A stretch of 41,693 nucleotides of DNA from Thiotrichaceae bacterium (GTDB taxonomy: Bacteria > Pseudomonadota > Gammaproteobacteria > Thiotrichales > Thiotrichaceae): contig JALXAX010000170.1 in NCBI GenBank assembly GCA_026991755.1, forward strand, positions 1 through 41,693. The letters are read 5' to 3'. The position numbers and the translations under genes were made by a program. Under the pieces are notes generated by a model that searched no databases, was not told where the DNA came from, and saw only the letters and a program-made list of their open reading frames with translations. Below, one piece after another: positions 9,501 through 18,692 of this stretch. Within the stretch, counting starts at the first letter, position 1, and the number at the start of each line of letters is the position of its first letter.

Positions 9501-9622
9501 GTAACTACTCAGCTTACCCTCTACTTTGCCCAATAGCTGCGTAGAAAGTGCTCATTTATACTTATAAACTGCGCGCTTTCGCCTTGCTCTTGTACAAAGT
9601 AGAGGGCAATCTGAGCAGTTAC
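9501..9622. repeat. Imperfect inverted repeat, MITE-like remnant
   Basis: The arms 9501-9528 and 9595-9622 match at 25 of 28 positions when one is reversed and complemented (core CCCTCTACTTTG). The enclosed 66 bases contain GCGCGCTTTCGCCTTG. A single solo-arm fragment lies 50 bases downstream. The structure resembles a small non-autonomous mobile element or a degenerate palindromic repeat. It is unrelated in sequence to the GAGACC family found elsewhere in the window. Confidence 0.55.
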
Positions 9623-9818
9623 GAATTACACTGATACTGAGTAGTAGTTATTATTTTTATAGGTTTTGTCTGCCCTCTACACTGATTCTTCTCAGTTTTG
9701 GGGCAGCATCAATCACTACTTATAAGCTCAAACAAGTAACTTATAAGTAGAAACTAATTTCATTCGTTTTAATCTTAGAGGTGCTATCAGCTTCTTAAAA
9801 ATCATCAAGAGTAATAGT

Positions 9819-9841
9819 CGGGCTGGAGTTTATCCAGCCCG
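9819..9841 (-). terminator. GC-rich hairpin after the 1004-aa gene, weak terminator
   Basis: CGGGCTGGA and TCCAGCCCG form a perfect 9-bp stem with a 5-base loop, 70 bases past the stop of the minus-strand 1004-residue gene. The T-run (GATGATTTTT) on the minus strand comes about 13 bases after the stem, so it is a weak Rho-independent candidate. An overlapping alternative stem pairs AGTCGGG with CCCGACT (ending near 9856). Confidence 0.4.
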
Positions 9842-9912
9842 GCTATTAACCCGACTATCAATGATTATTTACATGCTTTATAAGCCATGTAACTAACCAT
9901 CACCATACTCTG

Positions 9913-12900
9913 TTATTGATCAACTTTAACAGTGAAGCGTACGGTTGCTGTTTGACCAGGCTGTAACTCACCACCTGTACTGCTAGCGGGTGTTGAACCT
10001 GCTCCGACATAGAACGTTACAAGGTCATTTACGATTTCACCCGCATCATTACCTGCTGTATCTGATACGCTAGCAGGTGTGCAGTTAAGACCTTCACAAT
10101 ATTCCAGTGTGCCTGCCATCGAAGTAGTGTAAGCAGGAATGTTATCCTTGATCACTACATTCTTAACAACCGCAGTACCTTCGTTAGTTGCAACAATTTG
10201 CCATACTGCACATTGGCCTGGCTCTACTGTTGCCGATTGAATAGCTTGGTAGTTAGCTGCAACTGGAGGAGTTGTACAGTCCGCTTGCAATGCAACCGTT
10301 TTGTCCAAACGTACCTGTCCCAGAATAACGTTACTGGTATCGGTCGCGGTATTACGAACCGTTTCTGATGCACCTTGATCCTGAGCAGTTATCAAGGTTG
10401 AGTTCACAGCACCCTGAGCCGCAGTAGAAGGAGCGAATACACGGTTAGTAAACTTCACATATTGACCCGGAGTCAGTGGGAATTCAACTAGTCCATCACC
10501 ATCTAGATCCGTCAATGTGGCAGGCGTTGTTGTTCCATTATTGTTAAAGACATCTATAGTAGTACCCGATGTCAATGAACCTAGTTCTGTGTCACCAACC
10601 CCATCACCATTAGTATCAATCAACAACTTAGATGTCCATGACGTTGCTGAGTCTGAAGCTATCAGTTCGATACTTTCATTAACATTGCCGTAATTTTGTA
10701 AACGGTGAGGATAATCTATCGTTCCACCTGGTTGAATCTGGTTTTGTCCGTCTGGTGTAATAGTTACCGAAGGTGTAGTGGCTACATCGACCGCATGAGT
10801 AATGGTGTCATAACGTGTACTATCTGAAGCCGAAGCTACTTTAAATATAATGTTGTAGTCATTATCACCATCTGCACCAACTAAAGCACCTGCACCATTT
10901 AGGTTGTCAAAACCGTCTACATCAGTCGCACGTGGAGAGTCACTTTCTGATTGAGCGGGATCACTGGATAGTGTCACGTATGCTGTGTAGTTAAACGTGC
11001 CACCTGCTGGGATGAAGTCCGTAGCGGTAATGGTTTGATTACTTGCATTTTTGAACTCAACGGTCCAACCTGCTGGTAAATCAATCGCGCTTAGCAAGAA
11101 TGAATCACTACTACCCGACTCATTAGCAATCGACATGGGGAAGCTTACTGTGCTTCCTACCGCCGCATCATTAGCGAAGATAACAGGGCCTTCATCGTGC
11201 GCGTTTGCTGTACCACCATCGTTAAAGCCAGCTGAATCTTGCGCTGTGCTGTTGAATACAGAAGCATTGTTGCTAGTAATAGCATCATTAGCATCCGTTG
11301 TTACCGCCGCTAAATCTACAGCGGGTGCAGTAATTGCACCCAAGTTAAGGCTTGTGGTATCGCTCACACTACCATCGACGGTTGAAGTTGCAGTTAATGT
11401 AGCAACATAACCACCTACGGGTGAGCCTGATTCGCTTGCAGGTAATACTGCTTTAACCACAATCTTTACATCAGCACCTGATGCAATAACGCCAGTATCG
11501 GGAATGCTTCCGCCATTAGTGTCATTAAGTGGAACGCTGCCGTCAGCACTCCAGAATGTGAACAAGGTAGCTGCTGGGAAGTTGGTATTAGCCACTGAAA
11601 GATCAAAAGTGTCGTCACCATTACCTGTATTGGTAATCGTATGAGTAAATACAACGGTTGAACCTGCTGAAACCACATCAACGAATTGGATATCATTCAC
11701 GGGTGCGCTATCGTCATCGTTACCATCGTTTACGCCAGGGCTTGGAACAGCAGGGTTAACCGAATCATCTTCTGCAACAACTGCTACAAGCTGTGGAATG
11801 GTATTATGAGTAGTGTTTGAAGAAGTGGTAATTTTAGGTGTATTAACGTCTCCATCATCATCCGAAGAAGTAATGAAGGTGTTATCAATGCTGATATCCG
11901 CGTGCCATGCGGGGTCATAATCTGCACTATATTCGATAGATACCGATGTATTGGGAGCAAGCACTGCATCCGTTGCTTTAATAACCGCTACGGATGTGTT
12001 GCTGATATTGCCATCGCCATCAATGTCTGCGCCCAAGGCAACTTCATCTGCAGTGGTAAGCGTAGCTGCACCCAACGCAGGAACAGTATCACCATTAGAC
12101 GTTAATAATCCGTTGATAGAAATAATAGTTGGATTAAGTAAAGGCACTTCAGCAGTTACTGCTCCGTTGTCATTATCATGGTCAACACGTGGTAGTGCAT
12201 CAATAATATCAACTAGTTCTGCATTTGAACCACCTGTATTACTAACCGTTAGGGTATATGTGATCTTGTGATTTACTTCATCAAAGGTAGCGTTTTTAGT
12301 TAGGACCAGTACGGGGCCTGTAGTTACTGTTACTAAATCATCATTGGTTGCACTGTTGTCATCCGTATCGCTATCACCGTTAGTACCGGTATCTTTTACG
12401 ATGGCATTAGTACCCGAAGATGTAGCAGTTAGTACAACACTTTCCGTTGATTGATTCGTTGCACTTACTGATACATCATAAGCAACAATCAGTTGAGCAG
12501 AATCACCTGAGTTTAATGTAACTTGAGTAACTGGGTTTTCACCTGGGTCAGGCTGACCATTACTGTTTGTATCAAGGTAAATAGTGGCACCATTGGTTAC
12601 AGCCAGTGCGTAGGTATCAGCAGTATTACCCGTATTCACCAACGTATGTGGGAAGTATACTGTTTGCCCAGGAGCGGCATTTTGCACACGATCATTCTCT
12701 AACGTGGCTCGGTATTGTGGTGCAACCGTAATGATGGCTTCATTAGACTGAGCGGTATAAGTATTACCATTCTCATCTTCATAACTGACGGTTGCCAGGT
12801 TTTTAATTTCTGTACCTGCAAGAGGTGCGGCGGCATAAGCAACTCCACCGATAACCGAAGTACTCACTAAGGCCATCGCAATTAAGTTTGCTAGTGGCTT

Positions 12901-12927
12901 TCGTTTAAACTGCTTTGTAGTTTTCAT
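9913..12927 (-). CDS. Large secreted DUF11-repeat surface protein (1004 aa)
   Basis: A 1004-residue protein with a Sec signal peptide (KPLANLIAMALVSTSVIGG, cleavage probably after AYA near residue 32). It is very acidic, with Thr/Asp/Asn-rich beta repeats. Clear DUF11-type phrases are VLTKNATFDEVNHKITYTLT near residue 210 and VVKNVVIKDNIPAYT near 910. Acidic loops (DTNSNGQPDPGEN, DIDGDGNISNT, DTNGDGVGDTEL, DLDGDGLVEF) look like calcium-binding turns of the thrombospondin-3 or dockerin kind. It ends ATVRFTVKVDQ, the same terminal strand type as the 921- and 168-residue proteins of the cluster. No anchor is visible. It is transcribed toward the giant barrel gene, with a hairpin between them. 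A function as adhesin, sheath or surface-layer component is inference only. Confidence 0.82.
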   Translation of the reverse strand: MKTTKQFKRKPLANLIAMALVSTSVIGGVAYAAAPLAGTEIKNLATVSYEDENGNTYTAQSNEAIITVAPQYRATLENDRVQNAAPGQTVYFPHTLVNTGNTADTYALAVTNGATIYLDTNSNGQPDPGENPVTQVTLNSGDSAQLIVAYDVSVSATNQSTESVVLTATSSGTNAIVKDTGTNGDSDTDDNSATNDDLVTVTTGPVLVLTKNATFDEVNHKITYTLTVSNTGGSNAELVDIIDALPRVDHDNDNGAVTAEVPLLNPTIISINGLLTSNGDTVPALGAATLTTADEVALGADIDGDGNISNTSVAVIKATDAVLAPNTSVSIEYSADYDPAWHADISIDNTFITSSDDDGDVNTPKITTSSNTTHNTIPQLVAVVAEDDSVNPAVPSPGVNDGNDDDSAPVNDIQFVDVVSAGSTVVFTHTITNTGNGDDTFDLSVANTNFPAATLFTFWSADGSVPLNDTNGGSIPDTGVIASGADVKIVVKAVLPASESGSPVGGYVATLTATSTVDGSVSDTTSLNLGAITAPAVDLAAVTTDANDAITSNNASVFNSTAQDSAGFNDGGTANAHDEGPVIFANDAAVGSTVSFPMSIANESGSSDSFLLSAIDLPAGWTVEFKNASNQTITATDFIPAGGTFNYTAYVTLSSDPAQSESDSPRATDVDGFDNLNGAGALVGADGDNDYNIIFKVASASDSTRYDTITHAVDVATTPSVTITPDGQNQIQPGGTIDYPHRLQNYGNVNESIELIASDSATSWTSKLLIDTNGDGVGDTELGSLTSGTTIDVFNNNGTTTPATLTDLDGDGLVEFPLTPGQYVKFTNRVFAPSTAAQGAVNSTLITAQDQGASETVRNTATDTSNVILGQVRLDKTVALQADCTTPPVAANYQAIQSATVEPGQCAVWQIVATNEGTAVVKNVVIKDNIPAYTTSMAGTLEYCEGLNCTPASVSDTAGNDAGEIVNDLVTFYVGAGSTPASSTGGELQPGQTATVRFTVKVDQ

Positions 12928-13048
12928 CTTTTAAAGTTCTCTTTTTTATTGTTTTTTTTCGAATAGAGCTTACAGAATTCGGGGATCACTCAGTTAGGGG
13001 CTGCAACATCCCTTATCCAGATTCATGTACTCTATCTGGCTTTATTGA

Positions 13049-13126
13049 GAGACCTTTGCACGAAAGATATGACGGATACAAAAGGCTTGAATTTTTTCTC
13101 TCACCATCCTTTCGTGAAAAGGTCTC
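13049..13126 (+). mobile_element. GAGACC-family MITE, short copy (78 bp)
   Basis: It begins GAGACCTTTGCACGAAAG and ends with the near-complement CTTTCGTGAAAAGGTCTC. The flanking ATTGA at 13044-13048 is repeated at 13127-13131, a 5-bp target duplication. The interior is shorter than in the other three copies, as if by internal deletion. It sits between the 168- and 1004-residue genes and encodes nothing. Confidence 0.85.
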
Positions 13127-13186
13127 ATTGAATGGATTAGTAAAGGAACGAATATGCTTTATTAAGTCCATTCTTAATAACTTGTT

Positions 13187-13693
13187 CTAATTAATCTTTA
13201 CTCGATAGTTAAAGGTTTGTTTAGCACCTGACTTAAGCGCACTTTTAGTCTTCCAGCGAACGTGTGTGTATTTATTTGCAGGGATAACCACCAGCTTTTT
13301 TGTGCCATCAGACATTTTTTTCATCCGTTTAACAGGCTCTTTTTCGTATGTCTTACCCCCATCTATACTTACAACAAGCTCAGATTTAACAGCAGTAGTG
13401 GTTGATTTAGCCAAAAAGTGAGTATTGGCAGGAATCGGTCCCGTGACCGTTAGTCCCTTAATAGCACCCTGGCTTTGATTTTTATAAGTTAGCTGGTATT
13501 GAATAGTCTGACCCGGCTCAGCTTGCTTCGAGAGTAGTTTTTCATGACCTTTAGCATCAGTTTCTACTACAAACGCTTTCATTTCACTACTAATAGGCGC
13601 TTTGCTTTTATTGGCAGCAACAGCAGTAACAGAACCAATAGCTCCTATAAATGCCATCGTGTAGGCAAATTTCTTAAACGGTTTTTTTATCAT
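13187..13693 (-). CDS. Small secreted DUF11-like single-domain protein
   Basis: A 168-residue protein with a Sec signal peptide (KKFAYTMAFIGAIGSVTAVAA). A single DUF11-like domain follows, with the typical phrases PGQTIQYQLTYKNQSQGAIK and LTVTGPIPANTHFL, then a basic Lys-rich half ending QTFNYRVKIN. I chose the ATG at 13693 because GGGG lies a few bases upstream; a TTG four codons earlier is less likely. A perfect TATAAT (13716-13721, minus strand) lies just upstream, though without a good -35. It is the first minus-strand gene of the surface cluster and is the minimal version of the domain in the large neighbours. It could be a subunit, cap or chaperone-like partner, which is inference. A short MITE separates it from the 1004-residue gene. 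Confidence 0.8.
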   Translation of the reverse strand: MIKKPFKKFAYTMAFIGAIGSVTAVAANKSKAPISSEMKAFVVETDAKGHEKLLSKQAEPGQTIQYQLTYKNQSQGAIKGLTVTGPIPANTHFLAKSTTTAVKSELVVSIDGGKTYEKEPVKRMKKMSDGTKKLVVIPANKYTHVRWKTKSALKSGAKQTFNYRVKIN

Positions 13694-14660
13694 AATTATC
13701 CCCAATTATTTTTTTATTATAGTTTTCTTGAGCGTACGTATTTAAAATCGTAGCTACTCACTAACCGATGGTTACATGCAATAGATTTTCTGTCACATTT
13801 CATTGATAAGCGGTTGTTTAATAAAGATTTTATAGGTTAATAACTGTACTATGTTGGTGCTAAAATAGCCATGAGTGGCAAACAATCAATCATCTCACTT
13901 TGAAAAACACTGTTAAGAGTTGTTTGAATGCCAGAAAAACCAAATAATATTAAGAACCTCCCCTAAACAGTTACTATTAAGTCTGAAAAAACGCTATGAG
14001 TTAAGGAAACTGATTAAGTTGATTAGAATTTAGCACAGGGAAAGCAGTCACTATTTTTCACGAAGTTGAGGGTAATAGACGTTCTGCATACGCTTTTAAA
14101 TCATTTGCAAGTAAAACACTAAATATTGCGCCGATCTTCTGGGTAAATAGCGATTGTTTTAATCAGCTAAAACTAATTTGACTTGTTTTTATGAGGTTAG
14201 AATCCGCCAGATTTTCGTTATAAAAGTGACCAATAGCTACGTCTATTGCTGACTTTTCTATCAAAAACCCGACATATTCTATTACTCAGAAATTCCGACT
14301 AGTAAACATCTAGATAGTGCATAAGTAATACTCTATATCCAAGTATAAAATAAAGAATTTATTCCTTTACCTGCTGATGAAAGGTAGTATTATTAGGATA
14401 ATCAACATTACTATTGAAATGAAATAGGTAGTACTTAGAACTCAAGATATTGAACCGATACATCTATACCTCATATCCAGTCCATATATCATAATATTAA
14501 TAGTTGCAAAAGTATATTCAGTAAAAACCGCGCCCTTCGACTCCGCTCAGGGTGCTACTCTGTAGCCTGAGCGGAGTCGAAGGCGATGCTTGTATGTAAA
14601 GACTTATGCAACGATTAATAATAAAAAGCGCTCCTCTATTTCATCTACTGAGGCTACACT
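13694..14660. other. Long intergenic region between divergent genes
   Basis: These 967 bases separate the minus-strand DUF11 cluster from the plus-strand beta-helix gene. I see no reading frame worth calling and no tRNA. An imperfect inverted repeat (AAAAGTGACCAATAG, 14222-14236, against 14243-14257) and the strong palindrome at 14534-14583 are the only structures found. Promoters for both directions must lie here. The length would allow a small RNA, but nothing in the sequence proves one. Confidence 0.4.
14534..14583. repeat. REP-like GC-rich palindrome
   Basis: CCTTCGACTCCGCTCAGG (14534-14551) is exactly complementary to CCTGAGCGGAGTCGAAGG (14566-14583), with a 14-base loop. It is GC-rich in an AT-rich spacer and of the type found as dispersed palindromes in many bacterial genomes. 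No second copy was noticed in this window. Confidence 0.75.
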
Positions 14661-17600
14661 ATGAGTCATACTCAATTATCTCATCATGCGCAAGTGCACC
14701 ACGTTAATGATGCTAATGCTTTACGTGAGGCAATTTCTATCGCCCGTTCTGGTGATACTATTTCACTCGGAAAAACAGGTGATTATGGTGATATTCGACT
14801 AGTAAATAAATCAGGTATTCGACTTACTTCCAGAAGTAAGCAGCTTGCTATTCAGGCAACGCTAAGTGTAGATGGCACTTGTAATGATATCGTTATAGAA
14901 AACCTTAACCTCTGGAATAACAATCATTCTAAAAAACAAATTCTTTTAGTTGGCGCACAAAGTAAAGATATTACTATCCGTCACTGTATTCTGTCTTCGT
15001 TTCCTGTTTCCATGAATACGCTAAGGGATAGGCTTTCGGGAAAGCCCAAGAGCTGGATCAATGGAATCAGGCTGTTAGGCAACAATTGTAAGGTAACAGA
15101 TAACATTATTGTTAATGTAAAACTAGGAATTCAAGCCAATAGCCTAGATTCTGTTTTAACTAGCAATATCATTCAGTACTTTTCGGATGATGCCATACGT
15201 GTTCAGCAACATAGCATCCAATTACGTAACAATCATATCTATGATTCTGTATTGAGTCATTCTGCTGATACCTTACCTCGAGATGCGATTAAGCTTATTC
15301 CACCTGAACATCGTTTTAAGGGCGGTAAACTCAGAAACATTGAGATCGTTTCAAACATTATACGTAGCCAGTCCCGTAGCACCTCTGTACCCAAACACCT
15401 ACAAGGTACGTTACATGGTATCGCCGCTAGGGATGGTTACTTTGTAAATATAACCGTAGAAAAAAATTCTATAGTGCTCAATTCACACTATGGCATCGTC
15501 TTTAATGGTGTATATCAACTTGAACTGTCCGATAACAAAGTACTTGCGGCACCTGAACATCACTTAGCAACCCCTGCTATTATTTTATACTTAACGTGCA
15601 TTACCACCTCTACACCTTATACACAGAAGTGGCTGGATAGTATCCCCTATTCTGTTAGATATGGTAAAAACCAGGCTCCCTTGTTTAATGTACCTAGTGA
15701 TGTGTATGTTTGTGAAGATCTTGGGCAAAATTATTTTAAGAAAAAGACGCATGATTTAACGCAAGAAGAACATCCTGAATTTGTGCAGAATGCAGTGGGT
15801 ACTGTTGACGGAGTCGATGATATCCATGCTGCAACGTTATCAGCTAATGATGCTTCTCTAGCCCATAACACTACTATTGAGACTGAAAGTGAGGATGATG
15901 ATAGTGGTGAATGCGGTCTGGTTTTTCCACCTTCTTTGCCTGAAGCCAGTCAAAAAGCTACTCAAAGAACCGCTCGAAAAGATATTCAAAACGACATTCA
16001 AGAAGTGGGTGATATTTCTACACCAGATATCAAGTCGGTTGATGTTCCCGTCTTGCACAATCCTATCTCAACTAAAAAAGCCAAACCGATTGCCGCCAGT
16101 CGAAAAGAGGTAGCTTCACCTCCTGTTAACTCCAATCGTCATACTGCCAGCCGCAGTTCTAAGGTATCAATTTCAGCTAGTGTTAGACAAGTCTCGAATG
16201 CAGAACAGTTAACACGTGCTATCGCTGATGCGGTTCCAGGTGACACTATATTGATCACTCACTCAGGTAATTATGGTCAAGTTAGAATTACCAATAAGAC
16301 TAGATTAAGAATTAAATCGTTTAATACGGATATACCTATTCAAGCCACTTTTGTGATTGATGGTTCATCTCGTCTTATCTTGATCGAGAATATGCAACTA
16401 TGGAATGATAATGTGAGCAAGCGGCAGATCATTATCACCGGCCAATCAACCGATAGTATTTTAGTTCGCCACTGCATTATTTCAACGGTTCGTGTCAATC
16501 GCAACACCATGCGCAGACGTTATTCAGGCAACCCTCAGCAGTGGATTAATGGTATTCGTATGCTGGGTAGTAATGGTCAGATTATTAGTAATTATCTGAT
16601 GAACCTAAACATGGCTATTTCTCAAACAGGACCCAATACGCTGGTTCAGCATAACTTGGTACAGTTCTACTCTGAGGATGCGATGCGCGCCAGCAACCAC
16701 GGTGTGAAGATACTGCACAATAATATTTATGATTCAGTTGCCGCACACCCAGGGCAAAATGCTCATAAAGATGCAATCCAACTCATCCCACCGCGTGACA
16801 GATACAATGCGGGCAAGCTGGTTAATGTACAAATTATCGGTAATATTATCCAAAGTTTTACCCAGCCACCTAGCGTGCCTGCTCATCAGCGCGGCACGGT
16901 ACAGGGTATTTTTGGTAGCGATGGCTACTTTATTAATACAACGATTAGTGGCAATACGGTGATGGTCAATTCCGATCATGGTATTACGCTAAACGGGGTT
17001 AGAAATCTAAAACTGATCGATAACAATATTGTCGATTTATCAACCAACAATCAGTTTACCCCTGGTATCAAGCTGTACTTAACGCGTGTAAGTCAGCACG
17101 GACAGCAGAAATGGTTAGCTAACCGCCCTTACTCCCTTCGTATGCAACACAACCAAGCTCCACTGCTTAATATCCCTAATGAGGCATACGATATTGATGA
17201 TGCAGGAAACAATCATTTTGCTAAGCGTTCTCATGATTTGGCTAGAGGTGTTAACCCCATCATCATTAGAAACAGGCTAGAGCCTCAACAGCCAGCTATA
17301 CCTCCAGCGACACCTCCTACTGATTCTTCTATAGGTCATACAGGCTCCGCAGTTAGCGCATTTTCAATTACTAATAGAGATGAGTTGCAACGCGCTATTC
17401 ACGCTTCATCTTCTGGCGATACGCTTGTGTTTGAGCAATCAGGTCATTATGGTTTGATTCGCATCACTAATAAGACAGGGCTTCGTATTCGTGCAGCTCA
17501 TTCAGGTATAACGATTAACGCCAACTTCTTATTAGATGGCCAATCAAAGAATATTATTATTGAGAATCTAAATATTTGGTTCTCGGAAAGAGACTGGAAA

Positions 17601-18458
17601 CCCGTTATTTTAACAGGTCCTGAAACGGCCAATATGACCATCAGAAACTGTTTGATTTCTTCCTATCAAGTGACTCGTAGTAATGCACGAACACAAATGA
17701 CAGGGACACCAGCCAACTGGGTGACGGGCATTTGGTTACGAGGCCGTGGTAATGAAGTCATCAACAACCATATAACCAATGTGCGGGTAGGCATTGCGAT
17801 TAATGGTATGCACACGTTATTACAAAATAATCTCATTCAGTACTATACCGATACAGGAATTAGAGCTATTAATGATCATTTAGAGATTGTACATAATAAT
17901 ATTTATGATGCTATTTCTCGCAAACCTAACAGCAAGAGACTGGCGACAGGTATTCAGCTTATTCCCGCTAAAGATCGTTTTGATGGTGGCATGATTAAGA
18001 ATATTCAAATTACCCATAACGTTATTCAAGCAACTAACTCAGGTAGCCCGACTCCTGAAGAACTGCAGGCACCGTTACAAGGTATTTCTATGCATGATGG
18101 TTATATTTCTGGCATGGTGATCAACTCTAATACCGTTATTGTCAACACGGAGTATGGGATTACACTAAACGGTGCGAGTGGTTTGTCACTCAACGGAAAT
18201 CGTGTATTTGACTCCCGCCCAACTGATAACTTTATACCTGGAATTCGCATTTACTATACACGTACTATTGATATTAACGGCAGCCGTGAACAGGTTTGGC
18301 GAAGCGGAAGAAATTACTCTATAAGCTATAGTAGCAATCAAGCGGCTGTATTTAATATTCCAGATACGGGATATGAGATAAATGATGGAGGTGATAATCG
18401 CTTTGGTCGTATCAGTTATGATAAAGCTCGCGGATTTGACCCCATCATCGTACCTTAA
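14661..18458 (+). CDS. Triplicated right-handed parallel beta-helix protein (1265 aa)
   Basis: A 1265-residue protein made of three homologous units at about 12-375, 506-872 and 901-1265. Units 1 and 2 are joined by a Ser/Thr/Lys-rich linker of about 130 residues. Each unit shows the same ladder: GDT-x-n-GxYGxIR-xxNK, DG-x-I-IENLNLW, WINGIRLLG, an Asn-rich run (NHIYDSV or NNIYD), DAIxLIPP-xxRF-xGG, then DGYF and YGIxLNG, closing with NQAP-x-NIP and HDLxRG. Asn and Ile ladders of this kind are typical of pectate-lyase-like and C5-epimerase-like beta-helices, which usually bind or modify acidic polysaccharides. No catalytic signature that I know is evident. GAGG sits 8 bases before the ATG, so the start is sound, and there is no signal peptide. 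Localisation is therefore puzzling: cytoplasmic, or exported by a non-Sec route. Confidence 0.82.
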   Translation: MSHTQLSHHAQVHHVNDANALREAISIARSGDTISLGKTGDYGDIRLVNKSGIRLTSRSKQLAIQATLSVDGTCNDIVIENLNLWNNNHSKKQILLVGAQSKDITIRHCILSSFPVSMNTLRDRLSGKPKSWINGIRLLGNNCKVTDNIIVNVKLGIQANSLDSVLTSNIIQYFSDDAIRVQQHSIQLRNNHIYDSVLSHSADTLPRDAIKLIPPEHRFKGGKLRNIEIVSNIIRSQSRSTSVPKHLQGTLHGIAARDGYFVNITVEKNSIVLNSHYGIVFNGVYQLELSDNKVLAAPEHHLATPAIILYLTCITTSTPYTQKWLDSIPYSVRYGKNQAPLFNVPSDVYVCEDLGQNYFKKKTHDLTQEEHPEFVQNAVGTVDGVDDIHAATLSANDASLAHNTTIETESEDDDSGECGLVFPPSLPEASQKATQRTARKDIQNDIQEVGDISTPDIKSVDVPVLHNPISTKKAKPIAASRKEVASPPVNSNRHTASRSSKVSISASVRQVSNAEQLTRAIADAVPGDTILITHSGNYGQVRITNKTRLRIKSFNTDIPIQATFVIDGSSRLILIENMQLWNDNVSKRQIIITGQSTDSILVRHCIISTVRVNRNTMRRRYSGNPQQWINGIRMLGSNGQIISNYLMNLNMAISQTGPNTLVQHNLVQFYSEDAMRASNHGVKILHNNIYDSVAAHPGQNAHKDAIQLIPPRDRYNAGKLVNVQIIGNIIQSFTQPPSVPAHQRGTVQGIFGSDGYFINTTISGNTVMVNSDHGITLNGVRNLKLIDNNIVDLSTNNQFTPGIKLYLTRVSQHGQQKWLANRPYSLRMQHNQAPLLNIPNEAYDIDDAGNNHFAKRSHDLARGVNPIIIRNRLEPQQPAIPPATPPTDSSIGHTGSAVSAFSITNRDELQRAIHASSSGDTLVFEQSGHYGLIRITNKTGLRIRAAHSGITINANFLLDGQSKNIIIENLNIWFSERDWKPVILTGPETANMTIRNCLISSYQVTRSNARTQMTGTPANWVTGIWLRGRGNEVINNHITNVRVGIAINGMHTLLQNNLIQYYTDTGIRAINDHLEIVHNNIYDAISRKPNSKRLATGIQLIPAKDRFDGGMIKNIQITHNVIQATNSGSPTPEELQAPLQGISMHDGYISGMVINSNTVIVNTEYGITLNGASGLSLNGNRVFDSRPTDNFIPGIRIYYTRTIDINGSREQVWRSGRNYSISYSSNQAAVFNIPDTGYEINDGGDNRFGRISYDKARGFDPIIVP

Positions 18459-18528
18459 GGAAGCTCTGATTAAGTAGGATTTGAGGCTTTAGCCTCGTCC
18501 AAAACAACATTATTTCAATAGTTTATGG

Positions 18529-18557
18529 GCGACACTAAAGTGTCGCTTCCAATTTTT
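18529..18557 (+). terminator. Probable terminator of the beta-helix gene
   Basis: GCGACACT-AA-AGTGTCGC is a perfect 8-bp stem with a tight loop, 70 bases after the stop codon, followed by TTCCAATTTTT. The T-run is interrupted, so this is a moderate Rho-independent candidate. The stem also resembles common dispersed palindromes. Confidence 0.5.
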
Positions 18558-18692
18558 GGACTTGATCAGGTTCCCTAAGTCATGACCCTTTTTTGTGAAA
18601 CTCCTTAACGGCTTGCTACTAGGCTGAAATAACAAGAATTTCCACACCACAGAAATAATTGATCAAAAATGCATCCATACCATTGAGACTGC

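Larger units (their letters stand above)
9474..9912. other. Intergenic region upstream of the giant gene
   Basis: This 439-base gap between two minus-strand DUF11 genes contains no convincing reading frame. It holds the inverted repeat at 9501-9622, a further partial copy of its arm (GCCCTCTAC near 9672) and the GC-rich hairpin at 9819-9841. The promoter of the 1865-residue gene should lie here, but I could not pick a convincing -35/-10 pair. Confidence 0.5.

Noticed and set aside
11051-11410. Open frames opposite the large DUF11 and barrel genes
   Set aside because: They lie fully inside convincing long genes on the other strand, lack ribosome sites and show no recognisable domain.
14060-14350. 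Possible small RNA or decayed transposase in the long spacer
   Set aside because: Only a weak inverted repeat is present; no promoter-terminator pair and no transposase-like residues were found in any frame.
14661-18458. Phage tailspike or depolymerase
   Set aside because: Beta-helix folds occur in tailspikes, but no phage gene is nearby and the threefold layout with linkers is not a tailspike arrangement.
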